A stretch of DNA of 13,919 nt from Lentisphaerota bacterium. Lineage in GTDB: Bacteria > Verrucomicrobiota > Lentisphaeria > Oligosphaerales > Oligosphaeraceae. The stretch spans positions 1 to 13,919 of the forward strand of contig JAAZKQ010000631.1 in NCBI GenBank assembly GCA_012799755.1. The letters are read 5' to 3'. Shown piece after piece: positions 1 through 7,425 of this stretch. The translations under genes and the position numbers were made by a program. The notes beneath the pieces were generated by a model. It was not told the DNA's origin and did no database searches. It saw nothing but the letters and a program-made list of their open reading frames with translations. Position 1 is the first letter of the stretch, and every line of letters starts with the position of its first letter.

Positions 1-138
1 CCCCACCCGAAACAGCACGCTGAAGGCGTGCCACATAGCAGACACGAAAGATGGGGTCCATTGCCAGGCAACAGAAAACAGCCAATTATCAACCGGTGAC
101 CGCTTACGATTTCGGCCGGGCGTGGCAAACGAGAAGCG

Positions 139-2085
139 TTATTTAGTGAGGGCCGTGCCCTCGGCGACCATCAAGGCGCTGACCCGCTTGGCGAAAGCCA
201 GCGGGTCCTCCAGCGGCAGCTGGGCGGTAAGCAGCGCCTCGTCGTACAGCATCGAGGTGTATTCTGCCAGCTTGGGATGCTTGGCGTCTTGCGCGTGCAG
301 ATCGCGCATGATGGCGATCAACGGATGGTCGCCATTGATCTCGAAGATGCGCCGCGCCGGCGGCACATCCTGATTCATGGCCTTCATGATCTTTTCCATG
401 TTGATGCCCATGCCCCACTCATCGCTCACCAGGCAGCAGGCGCTCTCGGTCAGACGCTTGGACAAGCGCACTTCCTTGACCTTGTCGCCCAGGAGCTCCT
501 TGATGGCCGCCAGCAGCCCCTCGTTCTCCTTGGTGGCTTCCTCGCGCTTCTTTTCCTGTTCCTTCTTCTCGTCCTCGCTATCCAGATCAATATCACCCTG
601 GGAGATGGAGCGCAGCTTCTTGTCCTTGTAGCTGGTGAGGTCGCGCACGACCCACTCATCAATGGGATCAGTGAAGAAGAGCACTTCAAAGCCCTTGCTA
701 TTGAAGGCCTCCAGCTGCGGCGCGTTCATCGCCGCCTTGCGGTTTTCAGCCGTGATGTAGTAGATTTCCTTCTGGCTTTCGGGCATGCGGGTGACGTATT
801 CAGCCAAGGTCGTCTTCTGGTCCTCCTCGGTCTTCGAGCTATCGAAGAGCATCAATTCCTGAATGCGCTCGGCATTCTCAAAGTCAGTGTGGATGCCTTC
901 CTTGAGGATCATGCCGAAGCTCTTCCAGAACTCTGCGTAGTTCTCGGCGTTGTTTTCCTTCATGTCGGCGAGGGTGTCGAGAACCTTCTTGACCACGTTC
1001 TTCTGGATGATCTTGAGGGCGCGCGCTTCCTGCAAGATCTCGCGGGAGACATTCAAGGGCAGATCGGCGGAATCAACCACGCCGCGCAAGAAACGCAGGT
1101 AGCTGGGCACAAGCTCCTCGCATTTGTCCGTGATGAACACCCGCCGCACGTAGAGCTGCACGCCGCGTTCGCGCTGATCGGGCATGAACATCTCAAAGAG
1201 CGGCTTCCTGGGCAGGTATAGCAGGGCGGAGAATTCCGTCTGGCCCTCGACCTTCCAGTGGATGGTCTCCAAGGGGTCCTGGAAATCGTGGCTGATGTGC
1301 TTGTAGAACTCCACGTAGTCCTCGGGCTTGATCTCGCTCTTGGAGCGCTGCCAGATGGCCTTGCGCGAATTGAGCGTCTCTTCCGTGATGGTCACCGTCG
1401 GTTCCTCGCCCTCAATGACCTTGCCGTCCTTGTCGCGCTTGGGCTCTTCCCGGCGAATATCCATGCAGATGGGATGCTCCACGAAATTGGAAAAGCGCGT
1501 CACGGTCTTGCGGATTTTCCATTCGTCGAGGAATTCCTCATGCTCGGCGCCGAGCTGCAAAATGACATCCGTACCGCGCTTCTCGCGGGTCGCGGGCCCA
1601 AGGGTATAGTAGCCATCGCCCTTGGACTGCCATTTGCAGGCGCTGGCCGCATCGCCCGCGCGACGGGTGATGACCGTCACCTCGTCAGCGACCATGAACG
1701 CCGCATAGAAGCCCACGCCGAACTGCCCGATCAACTCCGGCGGCAGGCTCTCCTTGCTGTCTTGCAGCTGCTCCAGAAAGCGCTTGGTGCCCGAGCTGGC
1801 GATGGTGCCGATATTGGCCTCGACCTCTTCAGCGTTCATGCCAATGCCGTTGTCGCTAATGGTGAGCGTCTTGGCTTCCTTGTCCGCCGTGATCTTGATC
1901 TTCCAGTCGGCGTCATCCTCCAGCAGGCTCTCGTCCTTGAGCGCCTCAAAGCGCGCGCGGTCAATCGCGTCGGATGCGTTGGAAATCAACTCGCGCAGGA
2001 AAATCTCCTTGTTGGAATACAACGAATGAATGACCAAATCAAGGAGCTTCTGGACTTCCGTCTTGAACTGACGTTTCTCTGTCAT
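139..2085 (-). CDS. htpG: Molecular chaperone HtpG (Hsp90 family)
   Basis: The 648-residue product is a cytosolic ATP-dependent Hsp90 chaperone, expected to work as a homodimer with DnaK on late folding and stress-damaged clients. The N-terminal GHKL ATPase domain shows ELISNASDA at residues 32-40 (catalytic Glu32, Mg-binding Asn36), DNGIGM at 78-83 and GQFGVGFY at about 120-127. The middle domain carries the conserved LNVSREILQ segment that contacts ATP phosphate. A charged Lys/Glu linker near residues 500-522 precedes the C-terminal dimerisation domain, which contains ESACCLVSDEWGM. Length is normal for the family and the frame is unbroken. The start is ATG at 2085, preceded on the minus strand by GGAGG about 10 nt upstream. 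The gene lies downstream of lptD but is separated from it by a likely terminator, so it is probably its own transcription unit. I see no clear sigma32 promoter or CIRCE operator. Identity is near certain. Confidence 0.98.
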   Translation of the reverse strand: MTEKRQFKTEVQKLLDLVIHSLYSNKEIFLRELISNASDAIDRARFEALKDESLLEDDADWKIKITADKEAKTLTISDNGIGMNAEEVEANIGTIASSGTKRFLEQLQDSKESLPPELIGQFGVGFYAAFMVADEVTVITRRAGDAASACKWQSKGDGYYTLGPATREKRGTDVILQLGAEHEEFLDEWKIRKTVTRFSNFVEHPICMDIRREEPKRDKDGKVIEGEEPTVTITEETLNSRKAIWQRSKSEIKPEDYVEFYKHISHDFQDPLETIHWKVEGQTEFSALLYLPRKPLFEMFMPDQRERGVQLYVRRVFITDKCEELVPSYLRFLRGVVDSADLPLNVSREILQEARALKIIQKNVVKKVLDTLADMKENNAENYAEFWKSFGMILKEGIHTDFENAERIQELMLFDSSKTEEDQKTTLAEYVTRMPESQKEIYYITAENRKAAMNAPQLEAFNSKGFEVLFFTDPIDEWVVRDLTSYKDKKLRSISQGDIDLDSEDEKKEQEKKREEATKENEGLLAAIKELLGDKVKEVRLSKRLTESACCLVSDEWGMGINMEKIMKAMNQDVPPARRIFEINGDHPLIAIMRDLHAQDAKHPKLAEYTSMLYDEALLTAQLPLEDPLAFAKRVSALMVAEGTALTK

Positions 2086-2124
2086 TTTCTACCATCCTCC
2101 AATACAGATACCAACTACCATACC

Positions 2125-2138
2125 GCCCCCTGCGGGGC
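2125..2138 (-). promoter_or_regulatory. Small GC hairpin in the htpG leader
   Basis: GCCCC at 2125-2129 and GGGGC at 2134-2138 form a 5-bp GC stem with a 4-nt loop. It lies about 40 nt upstream of the htpG start and outside the ribosome binding site. It could be a leader structure or a chance hairpin. No T-tract follows it, so it is not a terminator. Confidence 0.25.
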
Positions 2139-2150
2139 CGATATGCCACT

Positions 2151-2185
2151 ACAAAACAAAAACGACAACAGCCGGGCTGTCGTTT
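2151..2185 (-). terminator. Likely rho-independent terminator between lptD and htpG
   Basis: Read on the minus strand, AAACGACAGC, a CCG loop and GCTGTTGTCGTTT form an about 10-bp stem with a 3-nt bulge in the right arm. A run rich in T (TTTTTGTTTTGT) follows immediately. It lies about 100 nt past the lptD stop and before the htpG leader, so it should end the nadD-rsfS-lptD transcript and leave htpG on its own promoter. The bulge makes it less than ideal. Confidence 0.6.
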
Positions 2186-2283
2186 CCCGGCTGCTTTTGC
2201 GCGGCACGCGCACTTTGACAACACTCAGCGCCGGAAAGTTGCCAATCCTGCGTGCCTGACGACGGGACCGGCCGCCGGCGGCA

Positions 2284-4599
2284 TCAGAAATCAAGATCAA
2301 GCTTAATCTTCGGGAAGGCCGTGAGGTGGCACATGATCATCGCCCGGAAGTCGCTGTTGTCCCAGCCCATGCCCAGGGATATCACCCAGCAATGGAGCTG
2401 CCGACGCAGGCTGTAAAAGTGCTCCGACAGGCGGCTTTTCTCAAAATCATACTCGGCGTGGATATTAACCGAGGTGAAAGCGTTGATCGGCACATTCAAG
2501 TCAGCGGCGGCGATATCGGCGGTCTCGAACATCTTCTTGATGTAGGAGCTCTCGCCAGTGAGATCAACCAGACTGCTGCCCATGGACCAAGCTGAGCGCG
2601 ACAGGTGATCATTGCGGTAAATGTAGCGCAGGCTGAAGTTCAATCGCTCTTCCTCGCCCAGGCGCGTGCCCAGTTCGCCGCGGTGAATCTCGCCTTCACC
2701 CATGTCATGCAGCAGCACACCCCAGAAACGCAAATCGCGGCGGGGCATGAAGTCCAGGCGATTGCCCAGATCGCCGGGGTAGCGATCGGACTCCTCGCCG
2801 CGGTCAAAATGGATATCCGCATAGGTCTGCCAGCGCGCGATACTGACCACGCTGCCATCCCGCCGCGTATTCAAACGCTGGTCTAACCCCAAACGCAGGA
2901 AGTTCTGTTTCTCCAGCCGATCAATCTCATCGAAGAAGTAAATGAAATCGCGGTCTTCAGTAGGCGTGGAGGCGTAGGTGTAGTTCAAGTAGGGCTCAAC
3001 AACATGCCGTAGGCCTTGGACGGACCAGGCCGGTAGCGCCAGGTCCAACCAGTCGCTGCTTATGCTTGTGCGCGCTTCAATGCCGGTCTCGAAGGCAAAA
3101 CGAGTGATCTCGCCGCCATCGCCATCATAATTGCGGACGGGGTTGGCGGCATACACCATGTCGGGATTGTCCACCACCAAGTTGTTGGCAATGTCTTCGC
3201 TGCTCACCGGCGTCTTGCTGCTCTTGCTGTAATAGGTAACGCGAGCGCCGACGCGCGGCGTGACAGTCACGCGGTCGCGAAGCGCAAAGGGCAGATACAC
3301 GAAATGCAGCGTGTCCGCGCGCATGCTCTGATAATCGTCCAGATCGCCATGCTGATCGGGATCGTAGACGCCGAAAGGCAACAGCTCTTCGCGGTCAAGC
3401 GCAAAATTGCGCCATTTCATGGAGTGATAGCCGGCCTTGCTTTCACTCTGGTACATCAGCGGCAAAGACCCGAGCTGCGCACGCGGAATGTCCAGGCGAA
3501 TCTCCGGCAGCGTCTCTGATACGGTGTAGAACTCATTGAGACGTGGCCGCAAAGCAAGGCCGGCACTGTACCAGCGCTCGTCATAACTCAAGTCCAAGTA
3601 GGACTTCGGCTGCTCGAAGCGCCGATAGTCACGCCGAAACCAGTCTTCGAGCATCTCAATATCGCTGAGCAAATCAAGGTTCAGGCGCAGACTCAGCTTG
3701 TCGGCCAGGCGTTCGTGGTGGTAGTAGTTGACGCGATAGCGGTCATCCCTGCTTGCAAAACGGCGGTTGAAGCCGTCGCTGGTCTCAGGGGCGTCAGTAT
3801 CATGCAAGCCGTACACTATCAAATCCACATTGCGGCGTTCATTGCTTTGCTCGTAATTGGCGCCGAGACCGACGCCGCGCTTGCTCATCAGGTCAACGTA
3901 AGCCTTGGCGCTGTGCTCGTCACCGAGCTTCCACACCCGCCCAAACTGCAAATAGGCGCCGCGTTTGCCCGAATAACCCGGCCTGAGAATGTAGCCGAAC
4001 TGATTCGCATTCGTGCTGCCCCACAAACAGGGCAGATAAAAAACCGGCACCGGCCCAAAGCGCAAAACGACATTCCTGGCGAAAAAGCGATTGTCGCTGC
4101 GATGCTTGATGGAACTGGCCGACAGGCGATAATGCGGCTCGGGACAATCGCAGGTGGACAGCCAGGCGTTGCGCAGCGTCTGATTGCCCTCAGCGCTGTT
4201 TTCGCCGCCATCGCCGCCGCTATGCCACACCGCGCTGTCCAGCCGGTAAGGGCCGAAGGAAAAGGCGTGGCTGCGCAGATTGCCCTTGACAGCCGGCGCC
4301 TGCCATTGACTGCCGTCTTTGAGGCTGATGAGCACCTTGCCCGTTGCCGTAAAGTCCGCCGTCTCACGGTTGACCAGCACTTCATCGGCAGTCAGCGTCA
4401 CATTGCCGTAAATGATGCGCACATTGCCGCTGGCGCGGGCATCGCCCGTCTGCTGCGAATGTTCAAGCGCATCGGCCTCAATCTGCATCTGGCTGGTGTC
4501 GCCAAGGATCTCTTTAATCTGCGCCGACAAGGACGGCGTAAGCGCAAACAAAAACAGAATGGCGACAGCCAAAACGGCAAGGACGACGCGGTGTTTCAT
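2284..4599 (-). CDS. lptD: LPS-assembly outer-membrane protein LptD
   Basis: The 771-residue product is the outer-membrane beta-barrel that, with lipoprotein LptE, inserts lipopolysaccharide into the outer leaflet. Residues 1-26 form a Sec signal peptide with a hydrophobic core and a probable cut after SLSA. An LptA/OstA-like jellyroll follows at about 35-150, with IEADALEHSQQTGDARASGN-like strands. The LptD barrel then runs to a C-terminal Phe (KLDLDF), typical of BAM substrates. A CDC pair at 150-152, Cys191 in FYLPCLW and Cys737/Cys757 near the end could supply the disulphides that E. coli LptD needs; the exact pairing is inferred. I chose ATG 4599 over an upstream in-frame start at 4641 because AAAGG lies 7 nt upstream and the signal peptide begins there. 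It is 73 nt downstream of rsfS, likely in the same operon. LptE is not in the window. Its presence implies an LPS-bearing outer membrane. Confidence 0.93.
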   Translation of the reverse strand: MKHRVVLAVLAVAILFLFALTPSLSAQIKEILGDTSQMQIEADALEHSQQTGDARASGNVRIIYGNVTLTADEVLVNRETADFTATGKVLISLKDGSQWQAPAVKGNLRSHAFSFGPYRLDSAVWHSGGDGGENSAEGNQTLRNAWLSTCDCPEPHYRLSASSIKHRSDNRFFARNVVLRFGPVPVFYLPCLWGSTNANQFGYILRPGYSGKRGAYLQFGRVWKLGDEHSAKAYVDLMSKRGVGLGANYEQSNERRNVDLIVYGLHDTDAPETSDGFNRRFASRDDRYRVNYYHHERLADKLSLRLNLDLLSDIEMLEDWFRRDYRRFEQPKSYLDLSYDERWYSAGLALRPRLNEFYTVSETLPEIRLDIPRAQLGSLPLMYQSESKAGYHSMKWRNFALDREELLPFGVYDPDQHGDLDDYQSMRADTLHFVYLPFALRDRVTVTPRVGARVTYYSKSSKTPVSSEDIANNLVVDNPDMVYAANPVRNYDGDGGEITRFAFETGIEARTSISSDWLDLALPAWSVQGLRHVVEPYLNYTYASTPTEDRDFIYFFDEIDRLEKQNFLRLGLDQRLNTRRDGSVVSIARWQTYADIHFDRGEESDRYPGDLGNRLDFMPRRDLRFWGVLLHDMGEGEIHRGELGTRLGEEERLNFSLRYIYRNDHLSRSAWSMGSSLVDLTGESSYIKKMFETADIAAADLNVPINAFTSVNIHAEYDFEKSRLSEHFYSLRRQLHCWVISLGMGWDNSDFRAMIMCHLTAFPKIKLDLDF

Positions 4600-4672
4600 A
4601 GGGGGGCCTTTTCTATCGCGCTGGACAAAGCTGCGAATCAAAATCAGTTAGTGCCTGGTGAGTTTGACGCGG

Positions 4673-5134
4673 TCACTCCTGCTGGCTGCGCTCTTCGTGC
4701 CGCCGCGCCAGCTGATGCGGCGGTAACGGCGCCGTTGTTGCACCCGGACGCTGGGGCGGCAAGGGCGTGCCGCCCTCATAGATGATTTTGCGCTTGTCCC
4801 AAAGGTCTTCCAAGCAGTAGTAGCGCCGCAACTCCGGCATGAGGATATGCACCACGATCACGCCGTAGTCCATCACCACCCACTGGCTGTTGTGACCGCC
4901 ATCGAGACCACGCGCCGCCAAGCCCTGCTCCTGCATTGCCAGCCGGATATGCTCCGCCAAAGCCCGCACCTGCGGCAACGACGTACCGCTGCAGACCAAA
5001 TAAAAATCCGCCAATATGGACTGCTCACGCACATCGAAGAGCAGGATGTCGGCGGCTTTGCGTTCTTCACACACCGTCACACAATGGCGAGCGATGGCTT
5101 CGGCATCGAAATTCGGCGGCAACTGCTCTGTCAT
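4673..5134 (-). CDS. rsfS: Ribosomal silencing factor RsfS (Iojap/YbeB family)
   Basis: The 153-residue product belongs to the RsfS/Iojap family, which binds ribosomal protein uL14 on the 50S subunit and blocks subunit joining when nutrients are scarce. Family hallmarks are visible: KAADILLFDVREQSILADFYLV at about residues 26-47, CSGTSLPQVRALAEHI after it, and the LDGGHNSQWVVMDYGVIVVHI core, then YYCLEDLW. A Pro/Arg/Gln-rich tail of about 30 residues follows the domain and looks disordered; the core family protein is shorter. I chose ATG 5134 because GAGGAG sits just upstream (AGAGGAGAAGCC then ATG). The 22-residue extension to 5200 would abut the nadD stop and looks unlike protein. It sits 65 nt after nadD, a pairing that is common in bacteria. 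Confidence 0.94.
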   Translation of the reverse strand: MTEQLPPNFDAEAIARHCVTVCEERKAADILLFDVREQSILADFYLVCSGTSLPQVRALAEHIRLAMQEQGLAARGLDGGHNSQWVVMDYGVIVVHILMPELRRYYCLEDLWDKRKIIYEGGTPLPPQRPGATTAPLPPHQLARRHEERSQQE

Positions 5135-5199
5135 GGCTTCTCCTCTGTTAGATGCTCTGCGGCCCGGGACCCGCCTCGCCGGAACTGCGCACTCAATCA

Positions 5200-5901
5200 C
5201 TAGGGTTGCGGAGCCGCTTGGTATAAACGATGCTCAACGATGTACTTCCACACCGGCACCGGCATGGCATGTTCCATGTCTTCACCACGCGCACAAGCCG
5301 CGCGTATGGCCGATGACGAAAGGTCGCTGACAACAATGTCCGCGCCGGACAACACCGAGCCGAGCAACTTCATGGCATTGCGCTCGCCAAATGCCTGCGC
5401 CAACGTCGTGTAGGCCGGCGGCATGACGCCCGGACGAGGATAGATGATGAACTTGAAATGCTGCACCAACTCGGACGCGCGGTGCCATTCCGGCAGCTGA
5501 CGCAGGCTGTCCATGCCCATAATAAAACAAATCTCGCAATCGGGATAGATCTTGCGGAAGATCGTCAAGGTATCGAAGGTGTACGAGAACTCCTCCGAAC
5601 GCTGCAACTCAATATCCGAATAGCCAAAATCCGCGTAGGGCTCCAAGGCCAACTTGAGCATGGCCAAACGATCCAGCGCCGGACTCAGCGTCTCCTTGGC
5701 TTTGTGCGGCGGACGGAAAGCCGGCACGAAAAGCACTTCGTCAGCCTGCCCCAAATCAATGATCTGCTTGGCGAGCTGCAAATGGCCATTGTGAATGGGA
5801 TCAAACGAGCCGCCAAATATCGCCAGGCGTTGCGAACGGGCAAAAGGCAAATCGCCATAGGGCCCCGCCCCCGAGGGGCTGACAAAAGGTTCCGTACTCA
5901 A
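5200..5901 (-). CDS. nadD: Nicotinate-nucleotide adenylyltransferase NadD
   Basis: The 233-residue product joins ATP and nicotinate mononucleotide to give deamido-NAD, a core step of NAD synthesis. It is a Rossmann-type nucleotidyltransferase. GGSFDPIHNGH at about residues 30-40 holds the (H/T)xGH adenylate-binding signature, EICFIMGMDSLRQLPEWHRA is the middle motif, and SDLSSSAIRAAC near the end is the ISSTxIR-like ATP site. The start is uncertain. TTG at 5901 has GGAG 7 nt upstream and I prefer it. ATG at 5943 is in frame, gives 247 residues and lies just after the predicted promoter, but has no Shine-Dalgarno. The open frame continues to 6387, but that part is antisense to the divergent phosphoesterase and is not coding. 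nadD is the first gene of the nadD-rsfS-lptD cluster. Confidence 0.94.
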   Translation of the reverse strand: MSTEPFVSPSGAGPYGDLPFARSQRLAIFGGSFDPIHNGHLQLAKQIIDLGQADEVLFVPAFRPPHKAKETLSPALDRLAMLKLALEPYADFGYSDIELQRSEEFSYTFDTLTIFRKIYPDCEICFIMGMDSLRQLPEWHRASELVQHFKFIIYPRPGVMPPAYTTLAQAFGERNAMKLLGSVLSGADIVVSDLSSSAIRAACARGEDMEHAMPVPVWKYIVEHRLYQAAPQP

Positions 5902-5908
5902 AATGGAA

Positions 5909-5912
5909 CTCC
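5909..5912 (-). promoter_or_regulatory. Ribosome binding site deciding a TTG start for nadD
   Basis: On the minus strand GGAG is followed by TTCCATT (7 nt) and TTG. This is better spaced than anything upstream of the alternative ATG at 5943, whose upstream sequence (GAGCCGACTGCCGGC) has no purine-rich core. It supports initiation at the TTG codon. Confidence 0.5.
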
Positions 5913-5971
5913 GGAAGCTACGGGTTATATTGCATGCGCTCATGCCGGCAGTCGGCTCGCAAATGCGGCTT

Positions 5972-5999
5972 ACTATACCGTTTCGATATAATTTCTCAA
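5972..5999 (-). promoter_or_regulatory. Sigma70-like promoter for nadD-rsfS-lptD
   Basis: On the minus strand TTGAGA (5999-5994) and TATAGT (5977-5972) each match five of six consensus bases, with a 16-bp spacer that is AT-rich within GC-rich surroundings. Transcription would begin near 5965, about 20 nt before the ATG at 5943 and about 64 nt before the preferred TTG. The plus strand also has TATAAT at 5987-5992, which could be the -10 of the divergent phosphoesterase gene, though I find no good -35 for it. Confidence 0.6.
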
Positions 6000-6099
6000 C
6001 GCAGGCAGGATCCTCGCAACTCCCTGCTGCCAAGCTCAGATCAGGCAGGCAGAAGTTGTGAAAACAAAAATGCCTTGAACAGACGAAGAATAGCAATCT

Positions 6100-6831
6100 A
6101 TGCTCATCGCTGTCATCGGTGACATCCACGGCAATGTTGACGCCCTGTGGGCCGTCCTCGACGTCCTTGACCGCCTCGCGGTTGATGACATCATCTGCGC
6201 TGGCGACGTCGTCGGCTACGGCGGCGCGCCCGGCGAGTGCATTGATCTCGTCAGGGGCCGCAATTTCCCCTGCGTCAAAGGCAATCACGACGCCTATGTG
6301 GTCAACCCCGAAATTATGTCCGTGGCCGTCCGCGAAGAAGCCGCCAATGTCATCAACTGGACCCGCAGCGCCCTCAGCGTCGAGCAAATCGAGTGGCTGG
6401 ACGCCCTGCCCTCATTTCTCGACTATGAGGACTTCCAAGTCACCCACGCCTCCAACCAGCCTTTCCCCGAATGGCATTACATCCTCTCGCCGCGTCGCGC
6501 CGCCATGCACTTCCTCTTCCAGAGAAAGCCTCTCAGCTTCACCGCCCACAGCCATGTGCCGCTCTTGGGCATGCACCAGCCCGGACGTCGTGTCACCCTC
6601 GAACTCTTCCGCAATCTCATCCTGCCCTCGAAGGTGTCCGTCATGGTCGGCGTCGGCGCCGTCGGCCAGCCCCGCGACCATGACCCGCGCGCCAGCGCCA
6701 TGCTTTACGACACCGACAAGCGCAGCGTCAGCATCCTCCGCGTCAAATACGACGTCGCCGCCGCCCAAAACCGCATCCGCGAAGCCGGCCTCCCCGAATC
6801 CCTTGCCAGCCGCCTTGAATGGGGACAGTAG
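6100..6831 (+). CDS. Calcineurin-like metallophosphoesterase (YfcE/DUF2437-type fold)
   Basis: The 243-residue product is a cytosolic two-metal phosphoesterase; the true substrate (phosphodiester, nucleotide or protein) cannot be read from sequence. All metal ligands are present in order: GDIHGN at residues 7-12 (Asp8, His10), GDVVGYG at 35-41 (Asp36), GNHD at 61-64 (Asn62, His63), THAS with His116, and AHSH at 149-152 (His150, His152). The tail segment VGQPRDHDPRASAMLYD is typical of this single-domain subgroup. Length is normal. The start is ATG 6100, with only a weak purine stretch (GAAGAATAG) upstream. It is the only plus-strand gene here and is divergent from nadD. Its 3' end converges on the repeat region, with no T-tract terminator visible. 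Confidence 0.92.
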   Translation: MLIAVIGDIHGNVDALWAVLDVLDRLAVDDIICAGDVVGYGGAPGECIDLVRGRNFPCVKGNHDAYVVNPEIMSVAVREEAANVINWTRSALSVEQIEWLDALPSFLDYEDFQVTHASNQPFPEWHYILSPRRAAMHFLFQRKPLSFTAHSHVPLLGMHQPGRRVTLELFRNLILPSKVSVMVGVGAVGQPRDHDPRASAMLYDTDKRSVSILRVKYDVAAAQNRIREAGLPESLASRLEWGQ

Positions 6832-6902
6832 AAGGGCTGGAGAACGCCCCAGCCTCTGCCCAGCCTGCGCAGCACCCCGCACTCTGCCTGCCCCGCCCAT
6901 AT

Positions 6903-6978
6903 GTCCTATTTGCCCCATTCGTCCCATTTGTCCCATACACATAGGTCCCATACGTCGCCTACGTCCCATACGTCCCAT
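6903..6978 (+). repeat. 9-bp-period tandem array A (left)
   Basis: About eight degenerate copies of a GTCCCATAC-like unit lie between two converging genes. Unit starts at 6903, 6912, 6921, 6930, 6945, 6954, 6963 and 6972 are 9 bp apart except for one 15-bp step, so all spacings are multiples of three. Bases 6914-6978 are identical to 7967-8031. An A8 run follows. The region contains no gene; reading frames through it give only Ser-His-Thr or Met-Gly-Arg repeats. Confidence 0.9.
6914..6978 (+). repeat. 65-bp perfect direct repeat, left copy
   Basis: This segment matches 7967-8031 base for base over 65 bp in the same orientation. Flanking sequence differs on both sides (TTTGC before and GCAAAAAAAA after here; CAAGT before and CCCTAAGC after there). 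Degenerate positions inside the array, including GTCGCCT and the ACACATAGG spacer, are shared. The two copies therefore came from one recent duplication or conversion, not from independent repeat expansion. Confidence 0.9.
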
Positions 6979-7014
6979 GCAAAAAAAACACCGCCGTCCC
7001 CCCCCGCCCTTCCC

Positions 7015-7404
7015 CTACATCCCCTGGCCCCCCTCCGCAAACTTTCTCGTTCCGCGACAGTCGGGGTAGCTGGTGCAACCCCAAAAAGGCTTGCCGGCGT
7101 TGGCGCCTTGACGAGCCGTGCGTTGTCGCATAGGCTTGCCGCAAAGCGGGCAGGTCGGCAACATGGCGGCAGGCTGTGGCTCGCCGCGCGCCTCCAGCCG
7201 GGCACGGGTCATGCGTTCACGGATGCCGCCTTCGTGAAGAAAGGCCCGTTCCAGCTCGCGGAGCTGCTGGTCCAGCAAATAGCCGGCCTGAGCGCAGAGA
7301 CAGACCATCACGTTGCCGACAAGCTCCGGGTCGTCGCTTTCGATATATGACTGATAATTCTCATAGGTGGCCTGCTCGGTGCCCAAGGCCCGTATGGCCA
7401 GCAT
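7015..7404 (-). CDS. Four-helix-bundle protein, C-terminal part after an in-frame TAG: suffix domain plus zinc ribbon
   Basis: This is the 3' part of a gene that begins at 7725. The frame continues past TAG 7423-7425 as HKDDPR and then the ATG at 7404. Residues about 12-75 are helical (TYENYQSYIESDDPELVGN, then LLDQQLRELERAFLHEGG) and resemble the 'suffix' domain known behind some four-helix-bundle proteins. Residues about 84-125 form a topoisomerase-type zinc ribbon: CPLCGKPM, then FWGCTSYPDC, a C-x2-C and C-x5-C ligand set, followed by RGTRKF. Such ribbons bind nucleic acid or zinc. I see no proper ribosome binding site for ATG 7404, so separate translation is doubtful. It ends with its own TAG at 7015. 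The role is unknown. Confidence 0.75.
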   Translation of the reverse strand: MLAIRALGTEQATYENYQSYIESDDPELVGNVMVCLCAQAGYLLDQQLRELERAFLHEGGIRERMTRARLEARGEPQPAAMLPTCPLCGKPMRQRTARQGANAGKPFWGCTSYPDCRGTRKFAEGGQGM

Positions 7405-7422
7405 GCGCGGATCGTCCTTGTG

Positions 7423-7425
7423 CTA
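7423..7425 (-). other. In-frame TAG splitting the four-helix-bundle gene
   Basis: The codons on the minus strand read CGC CTG CCA ATC TAG CAC AAG GAC GAT CCG. The frame before and after is continuous and family-like. One base change from TGG would create this stop. From memory, relatives carry Trp after the 'LP-hydrophobic' step, but I cannot align them here. Confidence 0.85.

Noticed and set aside
1..138. Gene or terminator downstream of htpG
   Set aside because: There is only a weak CACGC/GCGTG hairpin (16-30) without a T-tract, and no supported coding frame. I see nothing else in this stretch.
277..2259. Long plus-strand frames opposite htpG (277-1221 and 1258-2259)
   Set aside because: They are antisense shadows of a well-supported chaperone gene in GC-rich DNA, and their translations resemble no known domain.
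2086..2283. Heat-shock control (sigma32 promoter or CIRCE operator) upstream of htpG
   Set aside because: I found no CTTGAA/CCCCAT pair with proper spacing and no TTAGCACTC inverted repeat.
3715..4785. 356-codon plus-strand frame opposite lptD and rsfS
   Set aside because: It crosses two minus-strand genes and the gap between them, and its composition is Ala/Arg/Val-rich shadow-like.
5944..6387. N-terminal extension of the nadD reading frame
   Set aside because: It lies antisense to the phosphoesterase start region, has no NadD-like sequence, and the promoter and ribosome binding site point to starts at 5943 or 5901.
6835..6854. GGCTGG/CCAGCC hairpin after the phosphoesterase as a terminator
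   Set aside because: It has a 6-bp stem and 8-nt loop but no following T-tract, so it is not convincing.
6412..6978. Minus-strand frame beginning with Met-Gly-Arg repeats
   Set aside because: The start lies within the repeat array and the rest is antisense to the phosphoesterase. The repeat peptide is a by-product of the 9-bp period.
6119..7069. 316-codon plus-strand frame rich in Pro/Ser/Ala overlapping the phosphoesterase
   Set aside because: It is the alternative frame of the phosphoesterase running into the tandem array, where it only reads the 9-bp repeat.
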